DNA from: Allorhizobium ampelinum S4
GTDB lineage: Bacteria; Pseudomonadota; Alphaproteobacteria; Rhizobiales; Rhizobiaceae
DNA: 64,000 bases
Direction: 5' to 3'
NCBI RefSeq assembly: GCF_000016285.1
Contig: NC_011989.1
Span: forward strand, 1,739,001-1,803,000
The notes under the pieces are model-generated. The model worked only from the letters and a program-made list of their open reading frames with translations. It was not told where the DNA came from and did no database searches. This document shows positions 9,039-18,699 of the stretch, piece by piece (within the stretch, counting starts at the first letter, position 1; each line of letters starts with the position of its first letter). The position numbers and the translations under genes were made by a program.

Positions 9039-10180
9039 GCAATGAACCGAAACCCGGCGATAGCAATATACTGGCGATGGCTGTGCTCAACGCCATCCAG
9101 AACCCGGTGGTCATGGTCAATGGCGAGGGACATATCGTTTTTGCCAATTGGGAGGCAGAGGCGTTTTTCGGCGCCAGTGCCAGCCACCTCGCCCGCCACA
9201 AGATTTCCACCTTCATTCCGTTCGGCAGTCCGCTGCTGGAACTGATCGATCAGGTGCGGGAGCGGCGGGCACCCGTCAATGAATACCGTGTCGATCTCAG
9301 TTCTCCCCGGCTTGGCCAGGACAAGCTGGTCGATCTCTACGTCGCACCGGTCACTGTCGAGCCGGGCGCTGTCGTCGTGGTGTTTCAGGAACGCTCGATG
9401 GCCGACAAGATCGACCGTCAGCTCACCCACCGCGCTGCCGCGCGCTCCGTCACCGGCCTTGCCTCTATGCTTGCCCATGAAATCAAGAACCCGCTGTCCG
9501 GCATTCGCGGGGCGGCGCAATTGCTGGAAAGCTCCGTACCTCCAGAGGATCGCAGCCTGACCCGGCTGATCTGCGACGAGACCGATCGGATTGTCTCGCT
9601 GGTGGACCGTATGGAAATCTTTTCCGACGAGCGGCCAGTGGATCGCACCTCGATCAATATCCATTCGGTGCTGGACCATGTGAAGGCGATTGCTCAGGCA
9701 GGCTTTGCCCGGCATCTGAAGATCACCGAGAGCTACGACCCCTCGCTGCCGCCGGTGTTTGCCAACCGGGATCAATTGGTGCAGGTGTTTTTGAACCTGA
9801 TCAAGAATGCCGCCGAGGCGGTGGGCGACCGGGCCGATGGCGAAATCCAGCTGACCACGGCCTATCGCCCCGGCATAAGGCTGTCGGTTGCCGGATCGCG
9901 GGAAAAGATCTCGCTGCCGCTGGAATTCTGCGTTGCCGATAATGGTCCGGGCGTGCCTTCCGACCTTCTGCCGCATCTGTTTGATCCGTTCATTACCACC
10001 AAGACCAACGGATCTGGCCTGGGCCTTGCCCTGGTTGCCAAGATCATCGGCGGCCACGGCGGTATTGTTGAATGCGACAGTCAGGGCAACCGGACACTAT
10101 TCCGCGTGTTGATGCCGGTTTCCAAGGAAACGGTTGATGACGACGCTCCCTTTGCGAAATCCGTGGGAAGATCAAGATGA
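9035..10180 (+). CDS. ntrB: Nitrogen regulation sensor kinase NtrB
   Basis: NtrB phosphorylates or dephosphorylates NtrC according to the PII/glutamine signal. The 381-residue soluble protein has an N-terminal PAS domain (about 15-115), the H-box [12 protein letters not shown] with His148, an N-box [10 protein letters not shown], and G-boxes [10 protein letters not shown] and GSGLGLAL. No membrane segment is seen, as expected. It overlaps dusB and ntrC by 4 bp each (ATGA type), so the three genes are translationally coupled. Confidence 0.95.
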   Translation: MSNEPKPGDSNILAMAVLNAIQNPVVMVNGEGHIVFANWEAEAFFGASASHLARHKISTFIPFGSPLLELIDQVRERRAPVNEYRVDLSSPRLGQDKLVDLYVAPVTVEPGAVVVVFQERSMADKIDRQLTHRAAARSVTGLASMLAHEIKNPLSGIRGAAQLLESSVPPEDRSLTRLICDETDRIVSLVDRMEIFSDERPVDRTSINIHSVLDHVKAIAQAGFARHLKITESYDPSLPPVFANRDQLVQVFLNLIKNAAEAVGDRADGEIQLTTAYRPGIRLSVAGSREKISLPLEFCVADNGPGVPSDLLPHLFDPFITTKTNGSGLGLALVAKIIGGHGGIVECDSQGNRTLFRVLMPVSKETVDDDAPFAKSVGRSR

Positions 10181-11628
10181 CAGCCACTATTCTTGTTGCC
10201 GATGACGATGCTGCGATCCGCACCGTTTTGAACCAGGCGCTGAGCCGTGCTGGTTACGATGTGCGCATCACGTCGAATGCCGCAACCCTGTGGCGCTGGA
10301 TTTCAGCCGGTGAGGGCGATCTTGTCGTCACCGACGTGGTCATGCCGGACGAAAACGCCTTCGATCTCCTGCCACGCATCAAGAAGGCCCGGCCCGACCT
10401 GCCCGTTTTGGTGATGAGTGCCCAGAACACCTTTATGACGGCCATCCGCGCTTCGGAAAAGGGTGCCTATGACTACCTGCCCAAACCCTTCGACCTGACC
10501 GAACTGATCGCCATTATCGGCAGGGCGCTGGCCGAGCCGAAGAAAAAGCCGGCGCGGCTGGGCGATGACATGCAGGACGGCATGCCGCTGGTTGGCCGTT
10601 CCGCCGCCATGCAGGAAATCTACCGGGTTCTGGCCCGGCTGATGCAGACCGATCTGACGCTGATGATCACTGGCGAATCCGGCACGGGCAAGGAATTGGT
10701 CGCCAAGGCGCTGCATGATTATGGCAAGCGCCGTAACGGTCCCTTCGTGGCGATCAACATGGCGGCCATTCCGCGCGACCTGATTGAATCGGAACTGTTC
10801 GGCCACGAAAAGGGTGCGTTTACCGGCGCACAGAACCGCTCCACCGGACGCTTCGAGCAGGCCGAGGGCGGTACGCTGTTTCTGGACGAGATTGGCGATA
10901 TGCCGATGGATGCCCAGACCCGGCTCCTGCGTGTTCTACAGCAGGGTGAATACACCACGGTCGGCGGGCGCACGCCGATCCGCACCGATGTGCGTATCGT
11001 TGCCGCCACCAACAAGGACCTGAAACAGTCGATCAACCAGGGCCTGTTTCGCGAGGACCTTTATTACCGGCTGAACGTCGTGCCGCTGCGGCTGCCGCCG
11101 TTGCGCGACCGGGCCGAGGATATTGCCGATCTGGTGCGCCATTTCATCCAGCAGGGTGAGAAGGAAGGTCTGGATGCCAAGCGATTCGAGCAGGAAGCGC
11201 TCGAAGTGATGAAATCCTATGCCTGGCCGGGCAATGTTCGTGAGTTGGAGAACCTGGTGCGCCGGTTGATGGCGCTTTATCCACAGGATGTTATCACCCG
11301 CGAAATCATCGAGCAGGAACTACGCTCAGACATTACCGACAGCCCGCTGACCAAGGGTGGTTCGGGTGGCGGTCACATGACCATTGCCCAGGCGGTCGAG
11401 GAAAATATGCGCAGCTACTTCGCGTCCTTCGGCGATAACCTGCCGCCGCCCGGCCTTTACGACCGGGTTTTGACTGAAATGGAATATCCGCTAATTCTGG
11501 CGGCCCTGACGGCCACCCGTGGAAACCAGATCAAGGCCGCCGATCTTTTGGGTTTGAACCGAAATACGCTGCGCAAGAAAATCCGCGAATTGGGTGTTTC
11601 GGTTTACCGCAGCTCGCGTAGCGCTTGA
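10177..11628 (+). CDS. ntrC: Nitrogen regulation response regulator NtrC
   Basis: NtrC is the sigma-54 activator of nitrogen-scavenging genes. The 483-residue protein has a receiver domain with phospho-acceptor Asp53 (VVTDVVMPD), an AAA+ domain with Walker A GESGTGKE, the sigma-54 contact loop [15 protein letters not shown] (Walker B), and a C-terminal Fis-type helix-turn-helix ([21 protein letters not shown]). All functional motifs are intact. It follows ntrB with a 4-bp overlap. About 200 bp separate it from ntrY. Confidence 0.97.
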   Translation: MTATILVADDDAAIRTVLNQALSRAGYDVRITSNAATLWRWISAGEGDLVVTDVVMPDENAFDLLPRIKKARPDLPVLVMSAQNTFMTAIRASEKGAYDYLPKPFDLTELIAIIGRALAEPKKKPARLGDDMQDGMPLVGRSAAMQEIYRVLARLMQTDLTLMITGESGTGKELVAKALHDYGKRRNGPFVAINMAAIPRDLIESELFGHEKGAFTGAQNRSTGRFEQAEGGTLFLDEIGDMPMDAQTRLLRVLQQGEYTTVGGRTPIRTDVRIVAATNKDLKQSINQGLFREDLYYRLNVVPLRLPPLRDRAEDIADLVRHFIQQGEKEGLDAKRFEQEALEVMKSYAWPGNVRELENLVRRLMALYPQDVITREIIEQELRSDITDSPLTKGGSGGGHMTIAQAVEENMRSYFASFGDNLPPPGLYDRVLTEMEYPLILAALTATRGNQIKAADLLGLNRNTLRKKIRELGVSVYRSSRSA

Positions 11629-11834
11629 CATTCGTCTTATAAGCGTTGCAATTTCGCCACAATGCGTTGCTCAATAGCAACGGTGGAGAGCTTTGACGGT
11701 AAAGCTTGGTTGCGTGTTCCTGCGGCTTCGGTCGTGGGTCGCGGTTCTGTTTGCACCTGTATCGACAAGAGGCAGCAGGGACCTAGTTTTCCGATAACGG
11801 CCTCTCATCTTTCCGTTTGCGGAGACGAGACTGG

Positions 11835-14114
11835 ATGAAAACGCGGCGGCCTGCGGGGCAGACCGAAGAGGAAGCAGCACTGACACTGCTGCAGGAACGC
11901 AAGTCCTCCTTTGCCTTGCCAGGCCTGATTCTGGCTGGGGGGGCGCTGGCCTGTGCCATGTTCACCCTGCCGGTCCTGCTTGGCCTCACCCCGATTGCGC
12001 CGACCTCGAATGTGCTGATCGGCTCGGTGGTCATCAATACGCTTTTCGTGCTTGGCCTGCTGTTTCTGATCGGTCGGGAAGTCAGCCGTCTTGTCAAGGC
12101 GCGGCGCCGGGGGCGGGCGGCGGCCAGGCTGCATGTGCGCATCGTCGTACTATTTTCGATCGTGGCGATCACGCCGGCGATCCTGGTGGCGATTTTCGCC
12201 AGTATTACCCTCAATGTCGGCCTGGATCGATGGTTTTCGATTCGTACTCAAGGCATCATCAATTCATCGATGAATGTGGCCCAGGCCTATATGCTGGAAA
12301 ATGCCAGTTATTTGCAGGGCCAGACGATTTCCATGGCGACGGATCTGGAGCGAAACCGCCCGTTGTTCTTCCTCGACCGCACCGGTTTTATCGAGTTGAT
12401 GACCCGTCAGGCCAAGGGACGCGGACTGTTGGGTGCCTTTCTGGTTCGCAAGGACGGCACGCCCATCCTTCAGGCGGATATTTCGACTGAAAAGCCGCTG
12501 CCTGCCATTCCGCAGGATGCGTTGGACAAGGCCGCTGCGGGACAGCCGACGCTGATCCCACCGGGTGTCACCAATCTGGTCGGCGGGATCATCAAGATGG
12601 ATTCGCTGAGCGGCGCCTATCTCTACACCATCCGGGCCGTTGATCCAAAGGTCATGCGGGCAATGCGTGAGATGGAGGATAATACCGCTGAATATAAATC
12701 GATGGAGGCGGGGCGCACCACACTGCAAATCGCCTTTGCCGTTCTCTATCTCGGCTTTGCGCTGATCGTGCTTCTGGCTGCCATCTGGACCGCGATTGCT
12801 GTTGCCGACCGCATCGTTCGGCCGATCCGGCTGCTGATCGGCGCTGCCGACAATGTCGCGTCAGGCAATATGAATGTTGTGGTGCCTGTCAGGGTTGCCG
12901 ATGGCGATGTCGGCAGCCTGTCGCGCACCTTCAACAAGATGATTTCCCAGATCCGCACCCAGCGTGATGAGATTCTGGAGGCCAAGGACGAGGTCGATGA
13001 CCGCCGCCGCTTCATTGAAGCGGTGCTGTCGGGCGTGACGGCGGCGGTGATCGGCGTCGAGGATGATGGCCGGATCACCATCGTCAATCCTTCGGCGGAA
13101 CTGTTTCTGGCGCGTGGTGCCGATCAATTGCTGGGCGAGAAGCTGGAAACGGTTGCTCCAGAGATCAACACGGTGTTTGCCGAAGCCGGGCTTCGCCATC
13201 GCGGTGATTTCCGCAAGCAGATCAATCTGGTGCGCAGCGGCAAGGAGCGGACCTTGTCAGTGCAGGTGACACGTGAGGAAACCCGTAACGCCACCGAATC
13301 CTACGTGATCACGCTGGATGACATCACGGATCTGGTGATTGCCCAGCGCTCCACCGCCTGGGCCGATGTGGCGCGACGGATCGCCCACGAGATCAAGAAC
13401 CCGCTCACCCCAATTCAGCTCTCGGCAGAACGATTGAAGCGCCGCTTCGGCAAGCAGATCGCCAGCGAGGATCGGCAGGTTTTCGATCAGTGTACAGATA
13501 CGATCGTGCGTCAGGTCGAGGATATCGGCCGGATGGTGGATGAGTTCTCGTCCTTTGCCCGGATGCCGAAGCCGACCAAGCAGCCGGCTGACCTGCGCGA
13601 CGTCTTGAAGGACGCGATCTTCCTGCGGGAAATGGGCCATAGCGAGTGTGAGTTCATTCGCGACGTTGGCGAGCTTCCGCTCGAGGGGTCTTTCGATGCC
13701 CGCATGCTGGCCCAGGCGTTCGGCAATCTGATCAAGAATGCGGTGGAAGCAATCGAGGCTGTTCCCTCCGATGCTGAAAAACTGCCGGGCCGAGTATGGA
13801 TCAGGGCGGCAACAGACGAAGGGCGTGACGGTTTCGTGGTGGATATCATCGATAACGGCAAGGGACTGCCGGTCGATAATCGCCATCGCATTCTGGAGCC
13901 CTATATGACGATGCGGGAGAAGGGCACGGGCCTTGGCCTCGCCATCGTCAAGAAAATCATTGAAGAGCATGGCGGTCAGCTTGAATTGCATGATGCGCCG
14001 GCAGAATTCGACGGTGGGCGTGGCGCGATGATCCGCGTTGTGCTGCCGCGACAAGCCGGGGCAGCCTCTGCCGCCACTGAAGAACATGATAAGGAAGCAG
14101 CTTATGGCCTCTGA
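11835..14114 (+). CDS. ntrY: Membrane sensor kinase NtrY
   Basis: NtrY is the membrane histidine kinase paired with NtrX in nitrogen and redox control. The 759-residue protein has three N-terminal membrane segments (about 28-50, 58-82, 100-128), a periplasmic loop, a fourth segment near 295-325, then HAMP, PAS, the H-box [12 protein letters not shown] and ATPase motifs NLIKNAVEAI and GTGLGLAI. ATG 11835 is preferred over the TTG at 11817 because it follows a GGAG element. The gene ends 11 bp inside ntrX, so the pair is coupled. Confidence 0.95.
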   Translation: MKTRRPAGQTEEEAALTLLQERKSSFALPGLILAGGALACAMFTLPVLLGLTPIAPTSNVLIGSVVINTLFVLGLLFLIGREVSRLVKARRRGRAAARLHVRIVVLFSIVAITPAILVAIFASITLNVGLDRWFSIRTQGIINSSMNVAQAYMLENASYLQGQTISMATDLERNRPLFFLDRTGFIELMTRQAKGRGLLGAFLVRKDGTPILQADISTEKPLPAIPQDALDKAAAGQPTLIPPGVTNLVGGIIKMDSLSGAYLYTIRAVDPKVMRAMREMEDNTAEYKSMEAGRTTLQIAFAVLYLGFALIVLLAAIWTAIAVADRIVRPIRLLIGAADNVASGNMNVVVPVRVADGDVGSLSRTFNKMISQIRTQRDEILEAKDEVDDRRRFIEAVLSGVTAAVIGVEDDGRITIVNPSAELFLARGADQLLGEKLETVAPEINTVFAEAGLRHRGDFRKQINLVRSGKERTLSVQVTREETRNATESYVITLDDITDLVIAQRSTAWADVARRIAHEIKNPLTPIQLSAERLKRRFGKQIASEDRQVFDQCTDTIVRQVEDIGRMVDEFSSFARMPKPTKQPADLRDVLKDAIFLREMGHSECEFIRDVGELPLEGSFDARMLAQAFGNLIKNAVEAIEAVPSDAEKLPGRVWIRAATDEGRDGFVVDIIDNGKGLPVDNRHRILEPYMTMREKGTGLGLAIVKKIIEEHGGQLELHDAPAEFDGGRGAMIRVVLPRQAGAASAATEEHDKEAAYGL

Positions 14115-15468
14115 CATCCTGGTGGTTGACGACGAGGAAGACATCCGCGACATCGTCTCCGGTATCTTGAGCGACGAAGGACATGAAACCCGCACGGCGC
14201 ACGATGCCGACAGCGCGCTCGCGGCGATTTCCGACCGGGCGCCCCGGCTGATCTTTCTCGATATCTGGATGCATGGCAGTCGGTTGGACGGGCTGGCCTT
14301 ACTGGATGAAATCAAGGCCCGGCATCCCGACCTGCCGGTGGTGATGATTTCCGGTCATGGCAATGTCGAGACGGCGGTTTCAGCCATCAAGCGCGGCGCT
14401 TTCGACTTCATCGAAAAGCCGTTCAAGGCCGACCGGTTGATCCTGATTGCCGAGCGGGCGCTGGAAAATTCCAAGCTGAAACGCGAAGTGACCGAACTGA
14501 AACGACGCACCGGCGATGCCAATGAATTGATCGGCAGTTCGGTAGCAGTCTCGCAACTGCGCCAAACCATCGAGAAGGTCGCACCGACCAATAGCCGGAT
14601 CATGATCGTCGGCCCGTCCGGTAGCGGTAAGGAGTTGGTGGCGCGGATGATCCACAAGCGCTCGGCCCGCGCCGCCGGGCCGTTCGTGACGCTGAATGCC
14701 GCAGCCATCACCCCTGACCGCATGGAAGTGGCGCTGTTCGGCACCGAAGGCGGTCCCGGCCAGTCGCGCCGCATCGGTGCGTTGGAAGAGGCGCATCGTG
14801 GTATTCTCTATCTGGATGAAGTCGGCGAAATGCCGCGCGAGACCCAGAACAAGATCCTGCGGGTGCTGGTTGACCAGCAATTCGAGCGCGTCGGTGGCAA
14901 CAAGCGGGTCAAGGTCGATGTGCGGATCATTTCCTCCAGCGCCTATAATCTCGAAAGCCTGATTGCCGAGGGCCGGTTCCGCGAGGATTTGTTTCATCGC
15001 CTGGCGGTGGTGCCGGTGCGGGTTCCGCCGCTGGCTGAGCGGCGTGAGGATATTCCCTTCCTCGTGGATATGCTGATGCGCCATATCGCCGAACAGGCCG
15101 GTATCCGTCAGCGCAAGATCGGCGAGGACGCGATGGCAGTGTTGCAGGCCCATGACTGGCCGGGCAATATCCGGCAATTGCGCAACAATATCGAGCGGCT
15201 GTTGATCCTGACCCAGAACGATGGGGCCGATGTACCGATCAGCGCCGAAATGCTGCCGACGGATCTTGGTGAAATGCTGCCGAAAGTCTCCGGTCGCAGC
15301 GATTACCAGATTATGACCTTGCCGCTGCGCGAAGCCCGCGAAATGTTCGAGCGCGATTATCTGATCGCCCAGATCAACCGCTTTGGCGGCAATATTTCCC
15401 GGACGGCGGAATTTGTCGGCATGGAGCGATCGGCGCTACATCGGAAGTTGAAGTCGCTGGGCGTTTGA
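14104..15468 (+). CDS. ntrX: Response regulator NtrX (lacks GAFTGA)
   Basis: NtrX is the partner regulator of NtrY. The 454-residue protein has a receiver domain with Asp53 (FLDIWM), an AAA+ domain with Walker A GPSGSGKE (about residue 170) and Walker B LYLDEVGEM, and a Fis-type DNA-binding end (GGNISRTAEFVGMERSALHRKL). The sigma-54 contact loop is replaced: where NtrC has GAFTGA, this protein has LFGTEGGPGQSRR (about 212-224). That predicts no normal sigma-54 activation; it may regulate sigma-70 promoters instead. ATG 14104 overlaps the ntrY stop by 11 bp. Confidence 0.95.
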   Translation: MASDILVVDDEEDIRDIVSGILSDEGHETRTAHDADSALAAISDRAPRLIFLDIWMHGSRLDGLALLDEIKARHPDLPVVMISGHGNVETAVSAIKRGAFDFIEKPFKADRLILIAERALENSKLKREVTELKRRTGDANELIGSSVAVSQLRQTIEKVAPTNSRIMIVGPSGSGKELVARMIHKRSARAAGPFVTLNAAAITPDRMEVALFGTEGGPGQSRRIGALEEAHRGILYLDEVGEMPRETQNKILRVLVDQQFERVGGNKRVKVDVRIISSSAYNLESLIAEGRFREDLFHRLAVVPVRVPPLAERREDIPFLVDMLMRHIAEQAGIRQRKIGEDAMAVLQAHDWPGNIRQLRNNIERLLILTQNDGADVPISAEMLPTDLGEMLPKVSGRSDYQIMTLPLREAREMFERDYLIAQINRFGGNISRTAEFVGMERSALHRKLKSLGV

Positions 15469-15661
15469 GCTGGCCTGGGCATTGGCTGGAAAGGGAAACC
15501 ATTGCAATTCGACAATGAATTTGCTTGGGGTTTTCTCGATTGCGGAACGACTTCCGATTTGATACCAAACATGAATGATGGGCATTTGGGGAAGCCTGTC
15601 CAAAAAAATTAGAAAATTGCAACCGGCACCCCCGACCGGCAAGATAGAAAGAAGCGGCGCC

Positions 15662-15904
15662 ATGGCGGAACGTTCTCAGAATTTGCAGGACCTATTTCTC
15701 AATACGGTTCGCAAGCAGAAGATTTCCCTCACTATTTTTCTGATCAACGGCGTGAAGCTGACCGGCGTCGTCACCTCGTTCGATAATTTCTGCGTGCTGT
15801 TGCGTCGTGATGGGCATTCCCAGCTCGTCTACAAGCACGCCATTTCGACCATCATGCCGGGCCAGCCCATGCAGATGTTCGAAAGCGAAGAAGCCGCATC
15901 ATAA
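15662..15904 (+). CDS. hfq: RNA chaperone Hfq
   Basis: Hfq is a hexameric Sm-like protein that pairs small RNAs with mRNAs; in rhizobia it also controls nitrogen fixation genes. The 80-residue protein has the usual alphaproteobacterial short form, Sm1 motif [18 protein letters not shown] and Sm2 motif [10 protein letters not shown] (Y/KH). ATG 15662 matches the conserved [14 protein letters not shown] start; upstream in-frame codons do not. It lies between ntrX and hflX, the usual order in this group. Confidence 0.97.
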
Positions 15905-15947
15905 ATTCGACAAGACTTCCTGCCGGAACAGAATGGGTTGATTTCCG

Positions 15948-17396
15948 TTGGACAGGCGGAACAATCCATTTTTGGCGTTTAACAACAGGACAACGGCTAT
16001 AGCCAATCGAGACACCACATCCGATAGCATTATTCCCGAACAGGAAATGCACCGCGACGACATGCGCGCCGTGGTTCTTGTTCCAGTGTTGAAGCAGGCC
16101 CGTTCCAGTGAAAAGGCCTCGGCTGAGCTTGGTCCGACCACGACCCGCAGCCACGAGAGCCGGTTGGAAGAGGCCATGGGCCTTGCCCGCGCCATCGATC
16201 TGACAATCGTGCAAGGCTTGATCGTTGCCGTCAATCAGCCGCGTCCGGCGACCCTGATCGGCAGCGGTAAGATTGAGGAAATCAAGGCGCTGCTCGATAA
16301 CCATGATGCTGGTCTGGTCATTGTCGACCATCCGTTGACGCCGGTGCAGCAGCGCAATCTGGAAAAGCAATGGAATGCCAAGGTCATCGATCGCACGGGT
16401 CTGATCCTGGAAATCTTCGGTCGCCGAGCCTCCACCAAGGAAGGCACGTTGCAGGTCGATCTCGCCCATCTGAATTACCAGAAGGGCCGCCTGGTGCGCA
16501 GCTGGACCCACTTGGAGCGTCAGCGCGGTGGTGCGGGTTTCATGGGCGGTCCCGGCGAAACCCAGATCGAGGCCGACCGGCGGATGTTGCAGGATCGCAT
16601 CGTGCGGCTGGAACGCGAACTGGAACAGGTGGTGCGCACCCGCCAACTGCACCGCGCCAAACGCCGCAAGGTGCCGCATCCGATCGTTGCCCTTGTCGGC
16701 TATACCAATGCCGGAAAATCGACACTGTTCAATCGGATCACCGGGGCAGGCGTGTTGGCCGAGGATATGCTGTTTGCCACGCTGGACCCAACGCTTCGCC
16801 GCATGAAATTGCCACAAGGCCGCACCGTCATTCTCTCGGATACGGTTGGCTTCATCTCGGACCTGCCGACCCATCTGGTCGCAGCCTTTCGCGCTACGCT
16901 TGAAGAAGTGCTGGAAGCGGACCTGATCCTGCATGTGCGTGACATGGCCGACCCGGATAACGGCGCGCAGGCGGGTGATGTTATGCGGATTCTCTCCGAC
17001 CTTGGCATTGATGAAAAAGAGCGTGACGAACGCATTATCGAGGTTTGGAATAAGATCGACAGGCTGGAGCCTGAAGCGCATCAGGCTATCGCGGAAAAGG
17101 CAACTGGCCGGCAAAACGTGATGGCTGTTTCCGCCGTGACGGGTGAGGGGGTTGACGCACTGATGGCCGAGATCGCTCAGCGGCTTTCCGGTGTGGTGAC
17201 GGAAACCACGGTGATTTTGCCGCCAGATAAGCTCTCCCTGATCTCCTGGGTCTATGAGAACACCATGGTGGACAGCCGGGAGGACCGAGATGATGGCTCG
17301 GTTTCGCTCGATTTACGGCTGTCAGAGCAACAAGCCAGCGCGCTGGAGCGCAAGCTTGGCCTGATACAGCCGGTTCGCAGCGAGGATTGGAACTGA
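15948..17396 (+). CDS. hflX: Ribosome-associated GTPase HflX
   Basis: HflX is a GTPase that splits stalled ribosomes under stress. The protein has the N-terminal HflX domain (RPATLIGSGKIEEI), the glycine-rich GGPGETQIEADRR linker, and G motifs GYTNAGKST (G1), DTVGFISDLP (G3) and NKID (G4). The C-terminal extension is present. The start is uncertain: TTG 15948 gives 482 residues, but ATG 16047 or 16062 (MRAVVLVPVL) also fit the family, and no site has a good ribosome-binding element. It follows hfq closely and is convergent with the next gene. Confidence 0.93.
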   Translation: MDRRNNPFLAFNNRTTAIANRDTTSDSIIPEQEMHRDDMRAVVLVPVLKQARSSEKASAELGPTTTRSHESRLEEAMGLARAIDLTIVQGLIVAVNQPRPATLIGSGKIEEIKALLDNHDAGLVIVDHPLTPVQQRNLEKQWNAKVIDRTGLILEIFGRRASTKEGTLQVDLAHLNYQKGRLVRSWTHLERQRGGAGFMGGPGETQIEADRRMLQDRIVRLERELEQVVRTRQLHRAKRRKVPHPIVALVGYTNAGKSTLFNRITGAGVLAEDMLFATLDPTLRRMKLPQGRTVILSDTVGFISDLPTHLVAAFRATLEEVLEADLILHVRDMADPDNGAQAGDVMRILSDLGIDEKERDERIIEVWNKIDRLEPEAHQAIAEKATGRQNVMAVSAVTGEGVDALMAEIAQRLSGVVTETTVILPPDKLSLISWVYENTMVDSREDRDDGSVSLDLRLSEQQASALERKLGLIQPVRSEDWN

Positions 17397-17417
17397 ATAG
17401 CGCAGATGATCTGTGAT

Positions 17418-18488
17418 CTATTCTCCAATCAGATTTTTCAGATCAGCGTCCCCCGCATAGCGTTCAAAGATCGACATGGCGCGGTCGCGGATTAGCGCCG
17501 GTATGATCTTTGCCCGATATGCCAGACTTTTGTCAGCGATAATGGTGTTGGCAGCTTTCTCATCGGTCAGTTCCTGGGCAATGGCCGTCGCGTCAGCCTG
17601 ATGACCACCAATGAAATCGGCAATTTTCTCGGCCAGGGGTAACGCTTCTCCAAGGATATCCTTTTCATAGGAAATCCAGAGCGGCTTCACCTGTCCACTC
17701 GCCTCGCATTTCTGCCAGCTGGCGACGAATTGCGCGTACCAGACGGCTTGCGCGTCCACCAGCAGATCCAGACGTTTTTCCAAGGATAGATCCTGATAGC
17801 AGGCGGGCAGTCCATCATCGAAAAAGCCTTCACCCATGCTGTTCTGCAAGCCTCTTGCTTGCATCAGCGCGTCATCCGTGCAGATCAGGGAAATGAAGAA
17901 GTTGCGGGTGATAACGATGGGCCTGATGCCATAGAGCGCCATTTGTCGGGCAGCATAGGGCGTACAAAGCACCGGATGCTCTGCCACATATCCGACACCG
18001 TCCAGTCCATTGCGCTGCAAGGCCAGTTCGTCCAGCTCTTTTGAGCTGAGATTGGCTCCAAACAGGGAGGCGGAATAATCCGAATAGGCCATGGTCACCA
18101 GATTGGCTGAGCGCAGTCCGAGCGTTTTGCGCAGAGCATGTCCGACACTGTCTGCCGATCCCGGCGTGCCAGCCACAAGCAGGTTGAGATTTTTCGCCCT
18201 GTTAGCGGTCAATCGCGCCTGAAGGACCGTCTCGGCAAACCGACCAAGGCAGAGTTTGAGGTTTTCTGCTGCATCGTTATCGATATCGGGCAAGAAGAAC
18301 GGGTGAACATGCGACAGCGCCACCGTTGCCTCCTGGAGGTCCTGCGGCGCCAGTTGAGCAAGGAACTCCGTTCCCATCCAGCATGCCGTCTGCGCATCCG
18401 GGATACAGGACAGAATTTGCATGAAATGGGCAATGTCTTCGGGCTGCGGTGACTGTCCGGGCGGCCTGGTCTTGACATGTACGTTCAT
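17418..18488 (-). CDS. Sulfotransferase-like protein
   Basis: This 356-residue protein is tentatively of the PAPS-dependent sulfotransferase fold. LLVAGTPGSADSVGHALRK (about 110-128) resembles the 5'-phosphosulfate loop but lacks the usual basic residue and Gly-Thr, while PIVITRNFFISLIC resembles the 3'-phosphate-binding strand and WISYEKDI the later core. Its real substrate is unknown, and the altered loop leaves activity in doubt. ATG 18488 is preferred because GGAG lies 8 bp upstream; ATG 18527 would add 13 residues. It stands alone between hflX and mazG. Confidence 0.5.
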   Translation of the reverse strand: MNVHVKTRPPGQSPQPEDIAHFMQILSCIPDAQTACWMGTEFLAQLAPQDLQEATVALSHVHPFFLPDIDNDAAENLKLCLGRFAETVLQARLTANRAKNLNLLVAGTPGSADSVGHALRKTLGLRSANLVTMAYSDYSASLFGANLSSKELDELALQRNGLDGVGYVAEHPVLCTPYAARQMALYGIRPIVITRNFFISLICTDDALMQARGLQNSMGEGFFDDGLPACYQDLSLEKRLDLLVDAQAVWYAQFVASWQKCEASGQVKPLWISYEKDILGEALPLAEKIADFIGGHQADATAIAQELTDEKAANTIIADKSLAYRAKIIPALIRDRAMSIFERYAGDADLKNLIGE

Positions 18489-18537
18489 GATGCGAGCTCC
18501 ACAAGCGACTGGCCAGCTCAGAGGCAAGCGTGGTCGA

Positions 18538-18636
18538 TATAATATTTATTAAAAATAATTATAAATGATAACTTGTGCGAGAATGGAGTTCTGCGACCAT
18601 GTGCGCAATCGCATCCACCGATACGATTGCGCTTTT
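18538..18636 (+). ncRNA. Candidate small RNA ending at an orphan terminator
   Basis: A good plus-strand terminator (9-bp perfect stem GCGCAATCG/CGATTGCGC at 18603-18632, then TTTT) lies between two minus-strand genes, with no plus-strand gene for it to end. A TATAAT sequence at 18538-18543 could serve as a -10 element, giving a transcript of roughly 85 nt. No clear -35 box is seen and there is no homology evidence, so this is only a candidate. Confidence 0.3.
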
Positions 18637-18662
18637 AAGGAAATCCAGTGAGTGTTTTAAAG

Positions 18663-18690
18663 TCAAAATCGTGGCGTGTGGTCCACGATT
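18663..18690 (-). terminator. Terminator downstream of mazG
   Basis: On the minus strand the arms AATCGTGG and CCACGATT (8 bp) enclose an 8-nt loop and are followed by TTGACTTT. It starts 10 bp after the mazG stop, where a transcription end is expected. Confidence 0.55.
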
Positions 18691-18699
18691 GGATTTTGG

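Noticed and set aside
11665..11682. 6-bp hairpin CGTTGC/GCAACG after ntrC
   Set aside because: Too short and with no T-run, so it is not a supported terminator.
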